Assembly: GCF_001693485.1 (NCBI RefSeq)
Contig: NZ_MAXC01000053.1
Span: 248,001-312,000 of the forward strand
DNA: 64,000 nucleotides
Direction: 5' to 3'
Source of the DNA: Bradyrhizobium sp. LMTR 3
GTDB taxonomy: Bacteria; Pseudomonadota; Alphaproteobacteria; Rhizobiales; Xanthobacteraceae
Part shown: positions 8,891 to 16,737 of the stretch, piece after piece
Position numbering within the stretch: the first letter of the stretch is position 1
Layout: the number at the start of each line of letters is the position of its first letter
The notes under the pieces: model-generated
What the model saw: only the letters and a program-made list of their open reading frames with translations
The model's database searches: none
Told to the model about the DNA's origin: nothing
Program-made: the position numbers and the translations under genes

Positions 8891-9580
8891 ATGAGCAAGA
8901 TAGGAGTTGACGCGGTCAGGAGAGCGCTCGCGATCCTGAAAAGTTTCGACGCGGAGCAGTCTGCGATGACGCTGACGCAGATTGCGGAAATGACAGACCT
9001 CTACAAGAGCACAGTGCTCCGATTGGCCTCTTCCTTGGAAGCTGATGGCTTTCTCGTCCGCGGCGCGGACCGGTTGTTTCGACCGGGACCGGAATTGTGG
9101 CGTCTTGGGGCGCTCTATCAGCGCGGTCTGGATCTTGGCGAAGTCATCCGGCCATCCCTTCGGCGTCTGGTTGAGGCAACGGGAGAAACTGCATCCTTTT
9201 ATGTTGCAGATGGCGACGAACGCATCTGTCTTTACCGCGTCAATTCTCCACGTTCAGTTCGACACCATCTCGAAGAAGGCCAGCGATTGCCGATTGATTG
9301 CGGCGCCGCCGGTCGAATTCTCACTGCATACCGCGAGCCAACGAACGTAGAAGGGAAGAAGATCCGCGATAGAGGCTTTTATGTTTCGATCGGAGAGCGG
9401 GATCCGGAGGTCGCCGCGGCGGCCGTGCCGTTGATGGACGTACACGGCAAACTGAGGGGCGCCCTTTCGCTATCAGCGATCAAAACGCGATTCGATGCTG
9501 AAGCCCGCAAGGCGGCAATCGATGCTCTCAAATCGGAAGCCAAGGCCTTAGCGGGGTTACTGCCCGCAAGCGAATGCTGA
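8891..9580 (+). CDS. IclR-family transcriptional regulator
   Basis: A 229-residue regulator; the ATG at 8891 has GGAGCAGAG upstream, better than an in-frame ATG at 8858. The N-terminal winged helix-turn-helix is seen as GVDAVRRALAILKSF, MTLTQIAEMTDLYKSTVLRLASSLEADGFL. The C-terminal effector domain follows (GEVIRPSLRRLVEATGETASFYV, then LPIDCGAAGRILTAY). It is divergent from the ATPase-permease-CoA-transferase-citrate-synthase-like operon and probably controls it in response to its substrate. The regulator is intact although the transporter is broken. Confidence 0.88.
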   Translation: MSKIGVDAVRRALAILKSFDAEQSAMTLTQIAEMTDLYKSTVLRLASSLEADGFLVRGADRLFRPGPELWRLGALYQRGLDLGEVIRPSLRRLVEATGETASFYVADGDERICLYRVNSPRSVRHHLEEGQRLPIDCGAAGRILTAYREPTNVEGKKIRDRGFYVSIGERDPEVAAAAVPLMDVHGKLRGALSLSAIKTRFDAEARKAAIDALKSEAKALAGLLPASEC

Positions 9581-9731
9581 TCATTGAGGGCGTCCGCTTT
9601 GCGCCGTTTTGTAAAGAAGCAGACGCGGGCTTCGGCAAAGGCTGGCAATGTCTTATGGCGCAGCATGAGGCAATCAGGCAGTTCCCGACTGTTCAAGGCG
9701 GAGCAGCCACGTTGAACGATCGACAACAGAG

Positions 9732-10001
9732 ATGATGGAGGCGAATGACATTCACATGCGATTTGATGCGCCCGCCATGCTTCGCAAATGGCCGTCCATA
9801 AACAACGAACGTCGTGTAGACAGAAGCACCTATCTGCTGGCGGAAGGCACGCTGGACGATTGCATACGAGAGTTTATGACGAAGCCTGAGGTCACACGTC
9901 ACCTTTACGAGATCCACACAGCGCCACAGCCTCCGCTCGTAACGGAAATCTTGTTAGCCGATCACATCACGGAACTCGCCAGATTCCGAAGTTTCCTCTG
10001 A
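9732..10001 (+). CDS. Conserved small hypothetical protein
   Basis: An 89-residue soluble protein with a well-formed sequence (TYLLAEGTLDDCIREFMTKP, then RHLYEIHTAPQPP and ADHITELARFRSFL). I believe similar small proteins are common in bradyrhizobia, but no function is known to me. Start is uncertain between 9732 and 9756. The following 160 bases to the next gene hold only a short unassigned open frame. Confidence 0.55.
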   Translation: MMEANDIHMRFDAPAMLRKWPSINNERRVDRSTYLLAEGTLDDCIREFMTKPEVTRHLYEIHTAPQPPLVTEILLADHITELARFRSFL

Positions 10002-10163
10002 TCGGGATCTTTCGGCACTTCTGGACCAGGCGAAGGTCAGCCTCAAAACCGGTGAGTCTCAGATCAAGAACAACAATTCCGCTTTGCCCTCGAAAGCAGA
10101 GCTGTACGTCAGTGCCGCCTTCGTTCTTGAGACCGGCTGGCCGGAGCACTGGCTCTTATTCAA

Positions 10164-10433
10164 TTAGAAGCGATCATGCAGCTGGCCGCTGCAACGGAGC
10201 CTAGAATACATGATTCGCGCGGCTCGCAACGCGGGGTTGCGCCGGAGCACGCGTGCCCGATCTCTCTTCAGCCTCACCATTTCGGCTCCCAAACCGCTAC
10301 GGGTAAGCGAACAGTTCGTTTCCGGACTGAAAATGCGACCATCTTGTACCGGCTTGAACGCGCGGGCGTGCTCCATGATCCGCCGTGCTGCTTTCTCAGG
10401 ATCAACAAAGGAACGGTCTATTCGATATTTCAT
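10164..10433 (-). pseudogene. Small hypothetical protein with replaced C-terminus
   Basis: The N-terminal 33 residues (MKYRIDRSF.DPEKAARRIMEHARAF.PVQDGRIF) look like a conserved rhizobial small protein of about 85-90 residues; the remainder is arginine-rich and unlike it, so the gene appears truncated by recombination at about 10335. Unknown function. Confidence 0.4.
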
Positions 10434-10474
10434 CTACATATCTGCTGCAACGGCAGGCCGTCGCCGCGCTCCAG

Positions 10475-10825
10475 TCACCGCTTAGCCGGTCCGCTACCTA
10501 CCCAACTTTCGCAATCGAAAGCTCTTATCATTGCCCGCGATGAAAGTAGGTAGGCCGGCAGATGTCGCTCCTGCGGATTCTGACGCAAAGCCTGCATCAC
10601 GATATCCACAACCTGTTGCCGGGAAATGTTCGGTGCGCTGCTGTGTTTGCACTGGTAGGCCAAGTGAAGATTGTCGAAATGGCCTGAAATGAGGCCGTAG
10701 CATAGGCCTTTTTCAAACCCATCGTTCGAATTGCAGAAACGGTACAGATCGTTGCCGCTATCGAATTCGGCCATCGCCGGCACGGTCAACACAAACAGCC
10801 AAAACAGGACCCAAATACACCTCAT
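10475..10825 (-). CDS. Rap1a/Tai-like secreted protein
   Basis: A 116-residue protein with a clear signal peptide (hydrophobic stretch then VPAMAEF, cleavage near residue 19). The mature part has the layout of the Rap1a/Tai family: GNDLYRFCNS....GLCYGLISGHFD followed by a conserved CKHSSAPNISRQQVVDIVMQALRQNP and RPAYLL-like end. The family is named for immunity proteins against type VI amidase effectors, but most members, like this one, have no adjacent toxin, so a general periplasmic role is as likely. Confidence 0.7.
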   Translation of the reverse strand: MRCIWVLFWLFVLTVPAMAEFDSGNDLYRFCNSNDGFEKGLCYGLISGHFDNLHLAYQCKHSSAPNISRQQVVDIVMQALRQNPQERHLPAYLLSSRAMIRAFDCESWVGSGPAKR

Positions 10826-10926
10826 CGCGCCCCCTCAAAATGGGGCCATTTAGTGGCGGGCGGGGAAAGAAAAAAATTCATAGGCCAACCGATGAAAAAT
10901 GCCCTGGGGGTCGGCGTATAAGAGGG

Positions 10927-11106
10927 TCAGGGGTGTCGCCACACCTTCATCGGCAACCGAATCTCCCATTGCTCGCCATAGGCCCAGACCTCGCTGGCGG
11001 TTTTTATTGCGGCATCGTTCTCGCTGTCGATTAGAGAGCGGATCATTTCCATCTCACGGCCAAGCAGCGATGCCCGGAGGGCGTGTTGAATTATGCTCGA
11101 TGGCAT
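10927..11106 (-). CDS. Small hypothetical protein (59 aa)
   Basis: A short frame starting at the ATG at 11106 directly after a strong GGGAGGCCGGAA ribosome site and ending at a TGA at 10927. It encodes a hydrophilic helical protein containing REMEMIRSLIDSENDAAIKTASE and VWAYGEQWEIRLP. No family recognised. Codon choice is GC-rich and coherent, which supports coding. The sequence 10830-10926 holds nothing else. Confidence 0.5.
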   Translation of the reverse strand: MPSSIIQHALRASLLGREMEMIRSLIDSENDAAIKTASEVWAYGEQWEIRLPMKVWRHP

Positions 11107-11211
11107 TTCCGGCCTCCCTAGACTCGCCCATTTGTTTTGGCAGCTTCAGGCTCCGGACACCGGCTTTTAGATTGAACGATTGAACGCATGGGCGGGCGCT
11201 GCTGAGTCACC

Positions 11212-11529
11212 TCATACCGAGAACCATTTCTGTTTGGGCGCTGGTGCCTCGTCCATCCAGTGGCCGCCTGCCAACCATTTGTCGGGCGACTTTGTGAAGG
11301 TGGGAGACTCGTCCTTTATGTTGGCGATGGCGGCCTGCCGCTCGGCGGCATACCGCTCCGCGCCCGCCAGCAATTCTTCAGCGGTGGTGGCCGTCTTGGG
11401 TTTGATGATTCTGTCGTAAACCTTCTTCGCCGTGACTTTCCCTGCTTTCTTGGGATAGGCCCGCCAGAATCCATCGAAGGCGGCGGGTTCAACCTTGGGC
11501 GGTGCAGCGCGGGGCCGCACGGTTTCCAT
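11212..11529 (-). pseudogene. C-terminal part of a phage-type replication protein
   Basis: The frame reads FDGFWRAYPKKAGKVTAKKVYDRIIK, then an alanine-rich helix and KSPDKWLAGGHWMDEAP. This is the typical C-terminal end of prophage replisome-organiser or helicase-loader proteins (WxAYPKKxGK followed by PxTWLxxxRW). The N-terminal DNA-binding part is absent; upstream 11530-11783 only broken frames are visible. It is a prophage or mobile-element remnant. Confidence 0.5.
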
Positions 11530-11783
11530 GGGCGCGGGCCTCTCGCCTTCTGCCTTAAGGTCTCCGCCTGAAGGATTGCTGGGATGGCTTCAGCCATCAG
11601 AAACCCATCACAGCCAGAATAATCTTGGCAACGGAATCAGGTTTGCCGCCTGAATAATTTCTACGGGCGGCATTCTTCAATTCTGAATCTATGGCGGAGC
11701 TATATATATCTTCTTCTTTAAGGTGTTTCTCTAAGGGGTAAGAACTAAGGTGTATATCCGGCGCGCCGAGAAGGAAGTGCGAC

Positions 11784-12128
11784 GTGTCCTCGGCCCGATC
11801 GAGCGCCTGCAAGCGGAGACTGCCTTATCGGGACTGCGACGTAATCGTCTCCGGAACCGAAGATCCGTCGAGCCCGGGCACTGTCACTTGCATCGACGCC
11901 GAGACCGGCACGTTCGTCGGTACGGCTCGGATTGCCGATCATCTCTCGATGGTCCGATCACGGACGAGGAAGTCGCGCGCATGGTCGGGGGAGCGTACCG
12001 GTTGGCATCGATCGCGGTCGATTTGGAGACGGATCTTCTTTGTCGCCGCAGCAGACGCATCTCGGACATTCTGCGGATCCGCCGACGACTATGTCGCCGC
12101 AGGTACCGCCCTCGTCGGCTCGCTCTAG
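11784..12128 (+). pseudogene. Frameshifted hypothetical gene, unknown family
   Basis: Protein-like pieces in successive frames: CDVIVSGTEDPSSPGTVTCI and GTFVGTARIADH up to about 11945, then ITDEEVARMVGGAYRLASIAVDLETD in another frame, and SADDYVAAGTALVGSL ending at 12128 in a third. Together they would make one soluble protein of about 115 residues. Either a pseudogene or sequencing errors; no start codon is evident. Confidence 0.35.
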
Positions 12129-12199
12129 GCTGAGTTTTTCGCGCCCATCGCGTCTTGCAGAACCCGGCAGTAGAATCTTCGGCATTAGAGGAGCCGAAG

Positions 12200-12587
12200 A
12201 TGAGAGCCGTCGATATCGCAGCTTACTTCACGAAGAAGATCGCGAAGCCCATCCAGATCGACGTCGAATTCCAAGACGACCACTTCTTCTACACCATAGA
12301 GCCCACGGCGGTCGCGGAAGACACGGTCCACGTTCCGGTCTCGACCAAATACGAGATGTGGTTCGGCGAGAAGGCAAAAAGAGAAGAATATATCGGCGAG
12401 GTCGCCGTCCCCCGTGCGCGACGGCGATACCGTCCAGAGCGTTCTCGACACCGCGATCGCGGTGGCCCACTTCGGAAGTGGCAGCGAGAACATCGAGATC
12501 CGCGGGCATGACTACGATCGGATCCGCCGGGCCTATGCGAAGTACGTGGAACGCAGGGAAGATCGACTGTCTGGTCCTCGAATGTAA
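12200..12587 (+). pseudogene. Hypothetical gene with frameshift at a C5 run
   Basis: ATG at 12200 after GAGGAGCCGAAG. The frame reads MRAVDIAAYFTKKIAKP and onward to EEYIGEVAV, then shifts at the run of five Cs at about 12409-12413; the continuation VRDGDTVQSVLDTAIAVAHF...RGHDYDRIRRAYAKYVE ends at the TAA at 12585. The total length is one base more than a multiple of three, so one extra C restores a 128-residue protein. Function unknown. It is convergent with the Fic gene, with only seven bases between the two stops. Confidence 0.6.
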
Positions 12588-12593
12588 CGCGGA

Positions 12594-13832
12594 TCACGGC
12601 CCTTTTGGGCCGGCCGAAACCTCCGATTCAATCTCGTCCGGATCGACGTCGGCAAAGATTGGCTCCTCGCCGAACGGACGGTTGATGATAGCGAGAGCTT
12701 CGGGAGCGGCGTAGATTCGATTGCGCGCGTATCCGGTCCTCTCTTGCAGAATGCCGGCTTCTTGCAATTGCGCGATGCCCTGATTTATCTGTGCAGGCGA
12801 GATATCGAGCAGTTGGCCGAGCCGCTTCGCAGTCATGACCGGATAGTTATGAAGTTCGTCCAAGGCTCGCATGGCCGCAGATCCCTTTCGGAATTTTCGG
12901 CGCTGCCTCCAGCGCTCGGACAATTCCGAAAGTGCCGTCCGGGTTCGGATGAGTTCTTCGACGGTACCGGTCACGGCGTCGGCCATGAAGGTGATGATGG
13001 GCTCCCAGTCGAGCCGTTGTTGAGCATCCTTAAGCGAAGCGTAGTACGCGCCCTTTTTGCTTTCGATGTAAGGCGAAAGGTACAGCGGCACATGCTTCTC
13101 CGCCGCCATCATGAGCGGAAGTAGAAGGCGACCGACACGTCCGTTGCCGTCGCGAAAGGGGTGCACTGCCTCGAAATGGGTGTGCGCGATCGCCATGCGC
13201 GTGATGAACCCTTGCGTCATCTGCTGCATCCCCTCGTTCCGTAGGTAATCGACCGTTTGGGCGAGGCAGTCGGGGACGTCGGCAGGAGGGGGAGGATTCA
13301 AACTAGAATATGCGATGTCTTTGTTTCCGCCGATCCACACAACGCGCGTGCGGAGGTCGCCGGGAACGTCCTGATAGTCGGGGTCGTCCTTCATCACGGC
13401 GCGATGGAGATCCTTGATCAGGTCCATCGTGAAGACGCTGTAGCCGTCCTTGGCGGCTCTCGGGATGAATCCGTCCAAGGCAACGGCGTAGTTACGGACT
13501 TGGCGCGCTTCGTCCCGGGCGCCGTCGTCACCCGACTCTTCGACGGAAAGCAGTTCGTCGAGAGTGCTCTGGGTACCCTCGATCGACGAGGAACTGACTG
13601 CCTCGCGTCTGGTAAGGACCCGACTGACGATGTAGGGGTCCTTCATCTGGGCCGCGATGGCGTCGACCTTGCCGAAGGCCGCTTGAGCGGCTTCCAAGGC
13701 CTTCGTCGCTCCTCCAACGAACACGCCGTCCTCCGGGGGGGCAGGCGGGACGATCCCGTAATGGGAGTCGTAGGGCGGCGGTAGCTTCTTAAGGGTCTCG
13801 CGAATCGTATGGCTGAGGTCGCTGCGCTTCAT
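12594..13832 (-). CDS. Fic-family protein with inhibitory motif and C-terminal winged helix
   Basis: A 412-residue Fic protein (nucleotidyl-transfer enzyme, usually AMP onto hydroxyls of target proteins). The active-site motif HPFRDGNGRVGR is complete near residue 220. An N-terminal SSSIEGT motif near residue 80 matches the (S/T)xxxE(G/N) inhibitory helix, so this is a self-inhibited class II Fic. The C-terminal 90 residues (MRALDELHNYPVMTAKRLGQLLDISPAQINQGIAQLQEAGIL) form a winged helix-turn-helix. The start MKRSDLS at 13832 is preferred over an upstream frame extension because the family begins there and an inverted repeat covers the upstream sequence. It may regulate itself. Adjacent to a defence island. 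Confidence 0.9.
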   Translation of the reverse strand: MKRSDLSHTIRETLKKLPPPYDSHYGIVPPAPPEDGVFVGGATKALEAAQAAFGKVDAIAAQMKDPYIVSRVLTRREAVSSSSIEGTQSTLDELLSVEESGDDGARDEARQVRNYAVALDGFIPRAAKDGYSVFTMDLIKDLHRAVMKDDPDYQDVPGDLRTRVVWIGGNKDIAYSSLNPPPPADVPDCLAQTVDYLRNEGMQQMTQGFITRMAIAHTHFEAVHPFRDGNGRVGRLLLPLMMAAEKHVPLYLSPYIESKKGAYYASLKDAQQRLDWEPIITFMADAVTGTVEELIRTRTALSELSERWRQRRKFRKGSAAMRALDELHNYPVMTAKRLGQLLDISPAQINQGIAQLQEAGILQERTGYARNRIYAAPEALAIINRPFGEEPIFADVDPDEIESEVSAGPKGP

Positions 13833-13833
13833 G

Positions 13834-13880
13834 GGAACCCAAAATAAAGATCGTATTTTTGTATTTATATTTTGGGTTCC
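13834..13880. promoter_or_regulatory. 13-bp inverted repeat at the Fic gene start, probable operator
   Basis: GGAACCCAAAATA at 13834-13846 and its exact complement TATTTTGGGTTCC at 13868-13880, separated by 21 AT-rich bases. One arm starts one base from the Fic start codon. The centres of the arms are 34 bp apart, about three helical turns. The layout suits two dimers or a looped repressor over the promoter, and the Fic protein's own winged helix is a candidate binder. Confidence 0.6.
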
Positions 13881-14040
13881 TGCAAAAAGCCACAACAGGC
13901 TGCGATCGCGAGGGCGCTTGTTTTGGCTTTCGAAAGTTTCAGCCGGGCTCTGTTCCCGATGCGTTCCATTAACGAAGGCTACCGCAAGCGGCAACATGCC
14001 TGCCGGTCCCCTTCAGCGCTCCGGGATCTGCCCCACCCGG

Positions 14041-14260
14041 TCACGCAGCACGATCCTTACCCCGCCGGCCGTCCTGAGGGCCACCTGCAAGCCTCGCGGC
14101 AAGCTGGCCCATCGTCATGACCTGCACACCGGCTTCGTTGTGACGCGCGGCATGTACCCGTACCATGTGACCGGCGAGAGTCGTATGGGCGAGCACCGTT
14201 CTGCGCACTTGCATCTGCCCGACGAAAAGCTCCGCCTTTGATGCGCCTCGAGTTGACAGT
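14041..14260 (-). pseudogene. Remnant of a PD-(D/E)XK nuclease/AddB-like N-terminus
   Basis: A minus-strand frame reads ELFVGQMQVRRTVLAHTTLAGHM, then HNEAGVQVMTMGQLAARLAGG and stops at 14041. The ending VMTMGQLAARLAGG is typical of the N-terminal region of AddB-like nucleases (TLEQLAARLAGG). About 60 residues remain of a protein normally over 800 residues long. The remaining sequence between 13881 and 14499 shows no other gene. The remnant lies downstream of the Shango operon, suggesting that other defence genes were lost here. Confidence 0.4.
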
Positions 14261-14499
14261 ATTTTGGCGCAGTCTGAATCTTTGAAAAGCGTGAAATGCT
14301 CTCAGTGGTTGAACTCTTCGGCAACTTCGCCCGATTAAGGAGGCGCCCGTTTCCACCACTTTTAAGGACTCGACGCCGTGATCGGTAAAAACATGCCGCC
14401 CGAATCCGAAAAGCCAGCCCTACAGTTTTACCGGGGTTCCGGGGAATTCGATCTCCTTTCCCGGAGCTACACACGCGTCCGGTGAGGATCGGCGGATGG

Positions 14500-16737
14500 T
14501 CAGCGCAAAGTCTTGGCGATTGCCGTGGCCGTGCCAACGAACTGCCCGTTCTGAAGTGCCCACTGCTTCTGAGCGAGCGCCTCCGGCACGAAGTCCTGAA
14601 ACTTCCCTGAGCGTACGTTCTTCACGAAAGCTGCGACGTCCATAGGGTCGAGCGCGGACATGCAGCCGAGTTTCTCGAGAATGGGCACCATCTGCGCCGG
14701 CGTGGTCTCGGGCACGGTCACTCCCAAATCGTGGACACCGCACTCCAAGCCGGCCATTCCGAGCGCAGCGCTGAAGACGGCCGTCGTCTGCGAGCCCCTC
14801 CAGACGAAGAGGTGGAGGTCGCGCTCTTCCTGGATGAGGGAGCGCCGATCGAGGTCGAGCGCCCGAAAGGTATCGCGCCCTTCGGCCAACAGTTCTTGGG
14901 CTGCCTTGTCCAGGTATTCCGGAACATCGTTGTCGAGGTAGACCGCCCTCATCTCGGCCAACAATCGGTCGTGCGCGGCCTCACCGTGAGATGGCTCGAA
15001 CCGCGGCACCATGCCTCCCGGATGCGGAGCGACCGACAGGACCTTTCCGGCCTCGTCGACGTCGAGAACGATCCACCGTTGCCCGGCGAAGACCACCAGG
15101 CTGTCCTTATGAACCGGGAACGAGATCGGGAGAGTACCGAGCGTGCGCCCGGCCGCGGTGAGACGCCATTCCTCCGAACTCTCGAACACAGCGAAGAAAT
15201 CGCGCGACTGCACGATCTTCTCGCCCTCCGAACCGAGCATCAGGACGCCGTCTGGCGCCTGTTCGATCATCCGGACCTCACCGGATCCCAGATGACGCAG
15301 CAGCTGCGCGAAGTCCGCCGTATCGATCGAGTTGAACGGTCCCGGCCCGCACAGCAGATCGAACAACGGCTTCGGACGGATGCCGCCCCGTTCGGCGATG
15401 ACGGACAGAACTTGATGGATCAGTGTGGAGGTCGTTTCCGGGCTGGGCGCAGCAGGCTCGACGAACCCAGCTAGCAGCAAGCGGACCACAGCCACCGACC
15501 GGATAGTATTCGGACGCAATTGGTCGAGAATCCCCGACTTGACGTCGACGTAGGGCTCGCGAACGTACACGCGTAGGATCGACGGGGTCCCGCGCCGCCG
15601 ACCAGTTCGGCCGAGACGCTGTCGCAGAGACGAAAGAGAGCGAGGCGCGCCAACCTGGGCGACCGATTTGACGGAGCCGATGTCGACGCCAAGCTCGAGC
15701 GTCGACGTACATACCGCCGTCGTCGGCAGGTTGCCGTCCTTCAGCCGAATCTCGAGATCCTCTCGGAGAACCTTCGAAAGACTGCCGTGATGAGGATAAA
15801 ACTCATTCGAAACGCCCGCTTTCTCGCATCGGCGCCTGAGACGGTCGGCGGCCGACTCCACGGTTCGCCGAGACCCGCCGAAGACCAGATTGTTCGTGCC
15901 GCGCAAAGTCGAGAATAGATGGTCACAGATCGCGTCCAGCGCGATGCGCTTAGGCAGTTGAGCGTCTTGGCTGCCTCCTTCCGCATGATCGGGATCGTCG
16001 AGATCCGGCGGCTCGACGTAGCCACGTATCTGGAGCCGCAACTCTGGAGAATCCGCCTTCGCGACAAGAAGATCGACATTTTGCGGAGCCGACGGACGAA
16101 GCCAGGTCGTAGCTTGGGTCAGATCACCGATGGTAGCCGACAATCCGACCCTGCGGGCTGGCTTCCGAGCCATCGCGTCGATGCGCTTCAGAAGGCTGGC
16201 CACATGCAGTCCGCGCGGACCCTGCAGGAATGCGTGGAGTTCGTCGACGACGATAAATTCTGCCGACGCAAAAAGGCGATGCGCATCGCCCGGGCGCCGC
16301 GTCAACATCGCCTCGATCGATTCAGGCGTAATCAGCGCGATACCCGAAGGCTTCGCGATGGCCTTCCGCTTTTCCGCCTGAGAGGCGTCCCCATGCCATT
16401 TGACGACAGGGATCTCCATCGCTTCGCAGAGTTCATCCAGTCGCCGGAATTGGTCGTTGATCAACGCCTTCAGAGGGCTGACGTAGATTGCAGAGAATCC
16501 GCCGCCCTTCCTTTCCGCGATCAAAGTCAGGATCGGCAGGAACGCCGCCTCCGTCTTTCCGGCGGCGGTCGCAGCAGCGATTACGACGTCCCCCGCTCCG
16601 TCGAGAATGGTGCCAATGGAGCGTGCCTGGATTTCGCGAAGTTCATCCCAGCCCTGGTCGCGTATCCAACGTCTGATCTTCGGATGAAGCCGATCGAAGG
16701 CCCCTTCAGTTGCCGATACGGAGACTGGTGAGCTCAT
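14500..16737 (-). CDS. sngC: Shango defence protein SngC, DEAD/DEAH-box helicase
   Basis: A 745-residue superfamily 2 helicase. Motif I AATAAGKTEAAF lies near residue 55, motif II VDELHAF near 165, motif III SATIGDL near 220, and motif VI QRLGRTGRRRG in the second RecA domain, followed by a long Lhr-like C-terminal region of about 330 residues. Shango is a three-gene anti-phage system made of a TerB-domain protein, a DUF2791 ATPase and a helicase; this is the last gene of that order. The ATG at 16737 lies inside the end of sngB, giving a 32-bp overlap; an upstream in-frame start at 16803 would overlap more and lacks support. Confidence 0.85.
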   Translation of the reverse strand: MSSPVSVSATEGAFDRLHPKIRRWIRDQGWDELREIQARSIGTILDGAGDVVIAAATAAGKTEAAFLPILTLIAERKGGGFSAIYVSPLKALINDQFRRLDELCEAMEIPVVKWHGDASQAEKRKAIAKPSGIALITPESIEAMLTRRPGDAHRLFASAEFIVVDELHAFLQGPRGLHVASLLKRIDAMARKPARRVGLSATIGDLTQATTWLRPSAPQNVDLLVAKADSPELRLQIRGYVEPPDLDDPDHAEGGSQDAQLPKRIALDAICDHLFSTLRGTNNLVFGGSRRTVESAADRLRRRCEKAGVSNEFYPHHGSLSKVLREDLEIRLKDGNLPTTAVCTSTLELGVDIGSVKSVAQVGAPRSLSSLRQRLGRTGRRRGTPSILRVYVREPYVDVKSGILDQLRPNTIRSVAVVRLLLAGFVEPAAPSPETTSTLIHQVLSVIAERGGIRPKPLFDLLCGPGPFNSIDTADFAQLLRHLGSGEVRMIEQAPDGVLMLGSEGEKIVQSRDFFAVFESSEEWRLTAAGRTLGTLPISFPVHKDSLVVFAGQRWIVLDVDEAGKVLSVAPHPGGMVPRFEPSHGEAAHDRLLAEMRAVYLDNDVPEYLDKAAQELLAEGRDTFRALDLDRRSLIQEERDLHLFVWRGSQTTAVFSAALGMAGLECGVHDLGVTVPETTPAQMVPILEKLGCMSALDPMDVAAFVKNVRSGKFQDFVPEALAQKQWALQNGQFVGTATAIAKTLR

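Noticed and set aside
13834..13880. Rho-independent terminator
   Set aside because: The arms are separated by 21 bases and lie at a start codon, not after a gene; a transcript hairpin with T-run is not seen.
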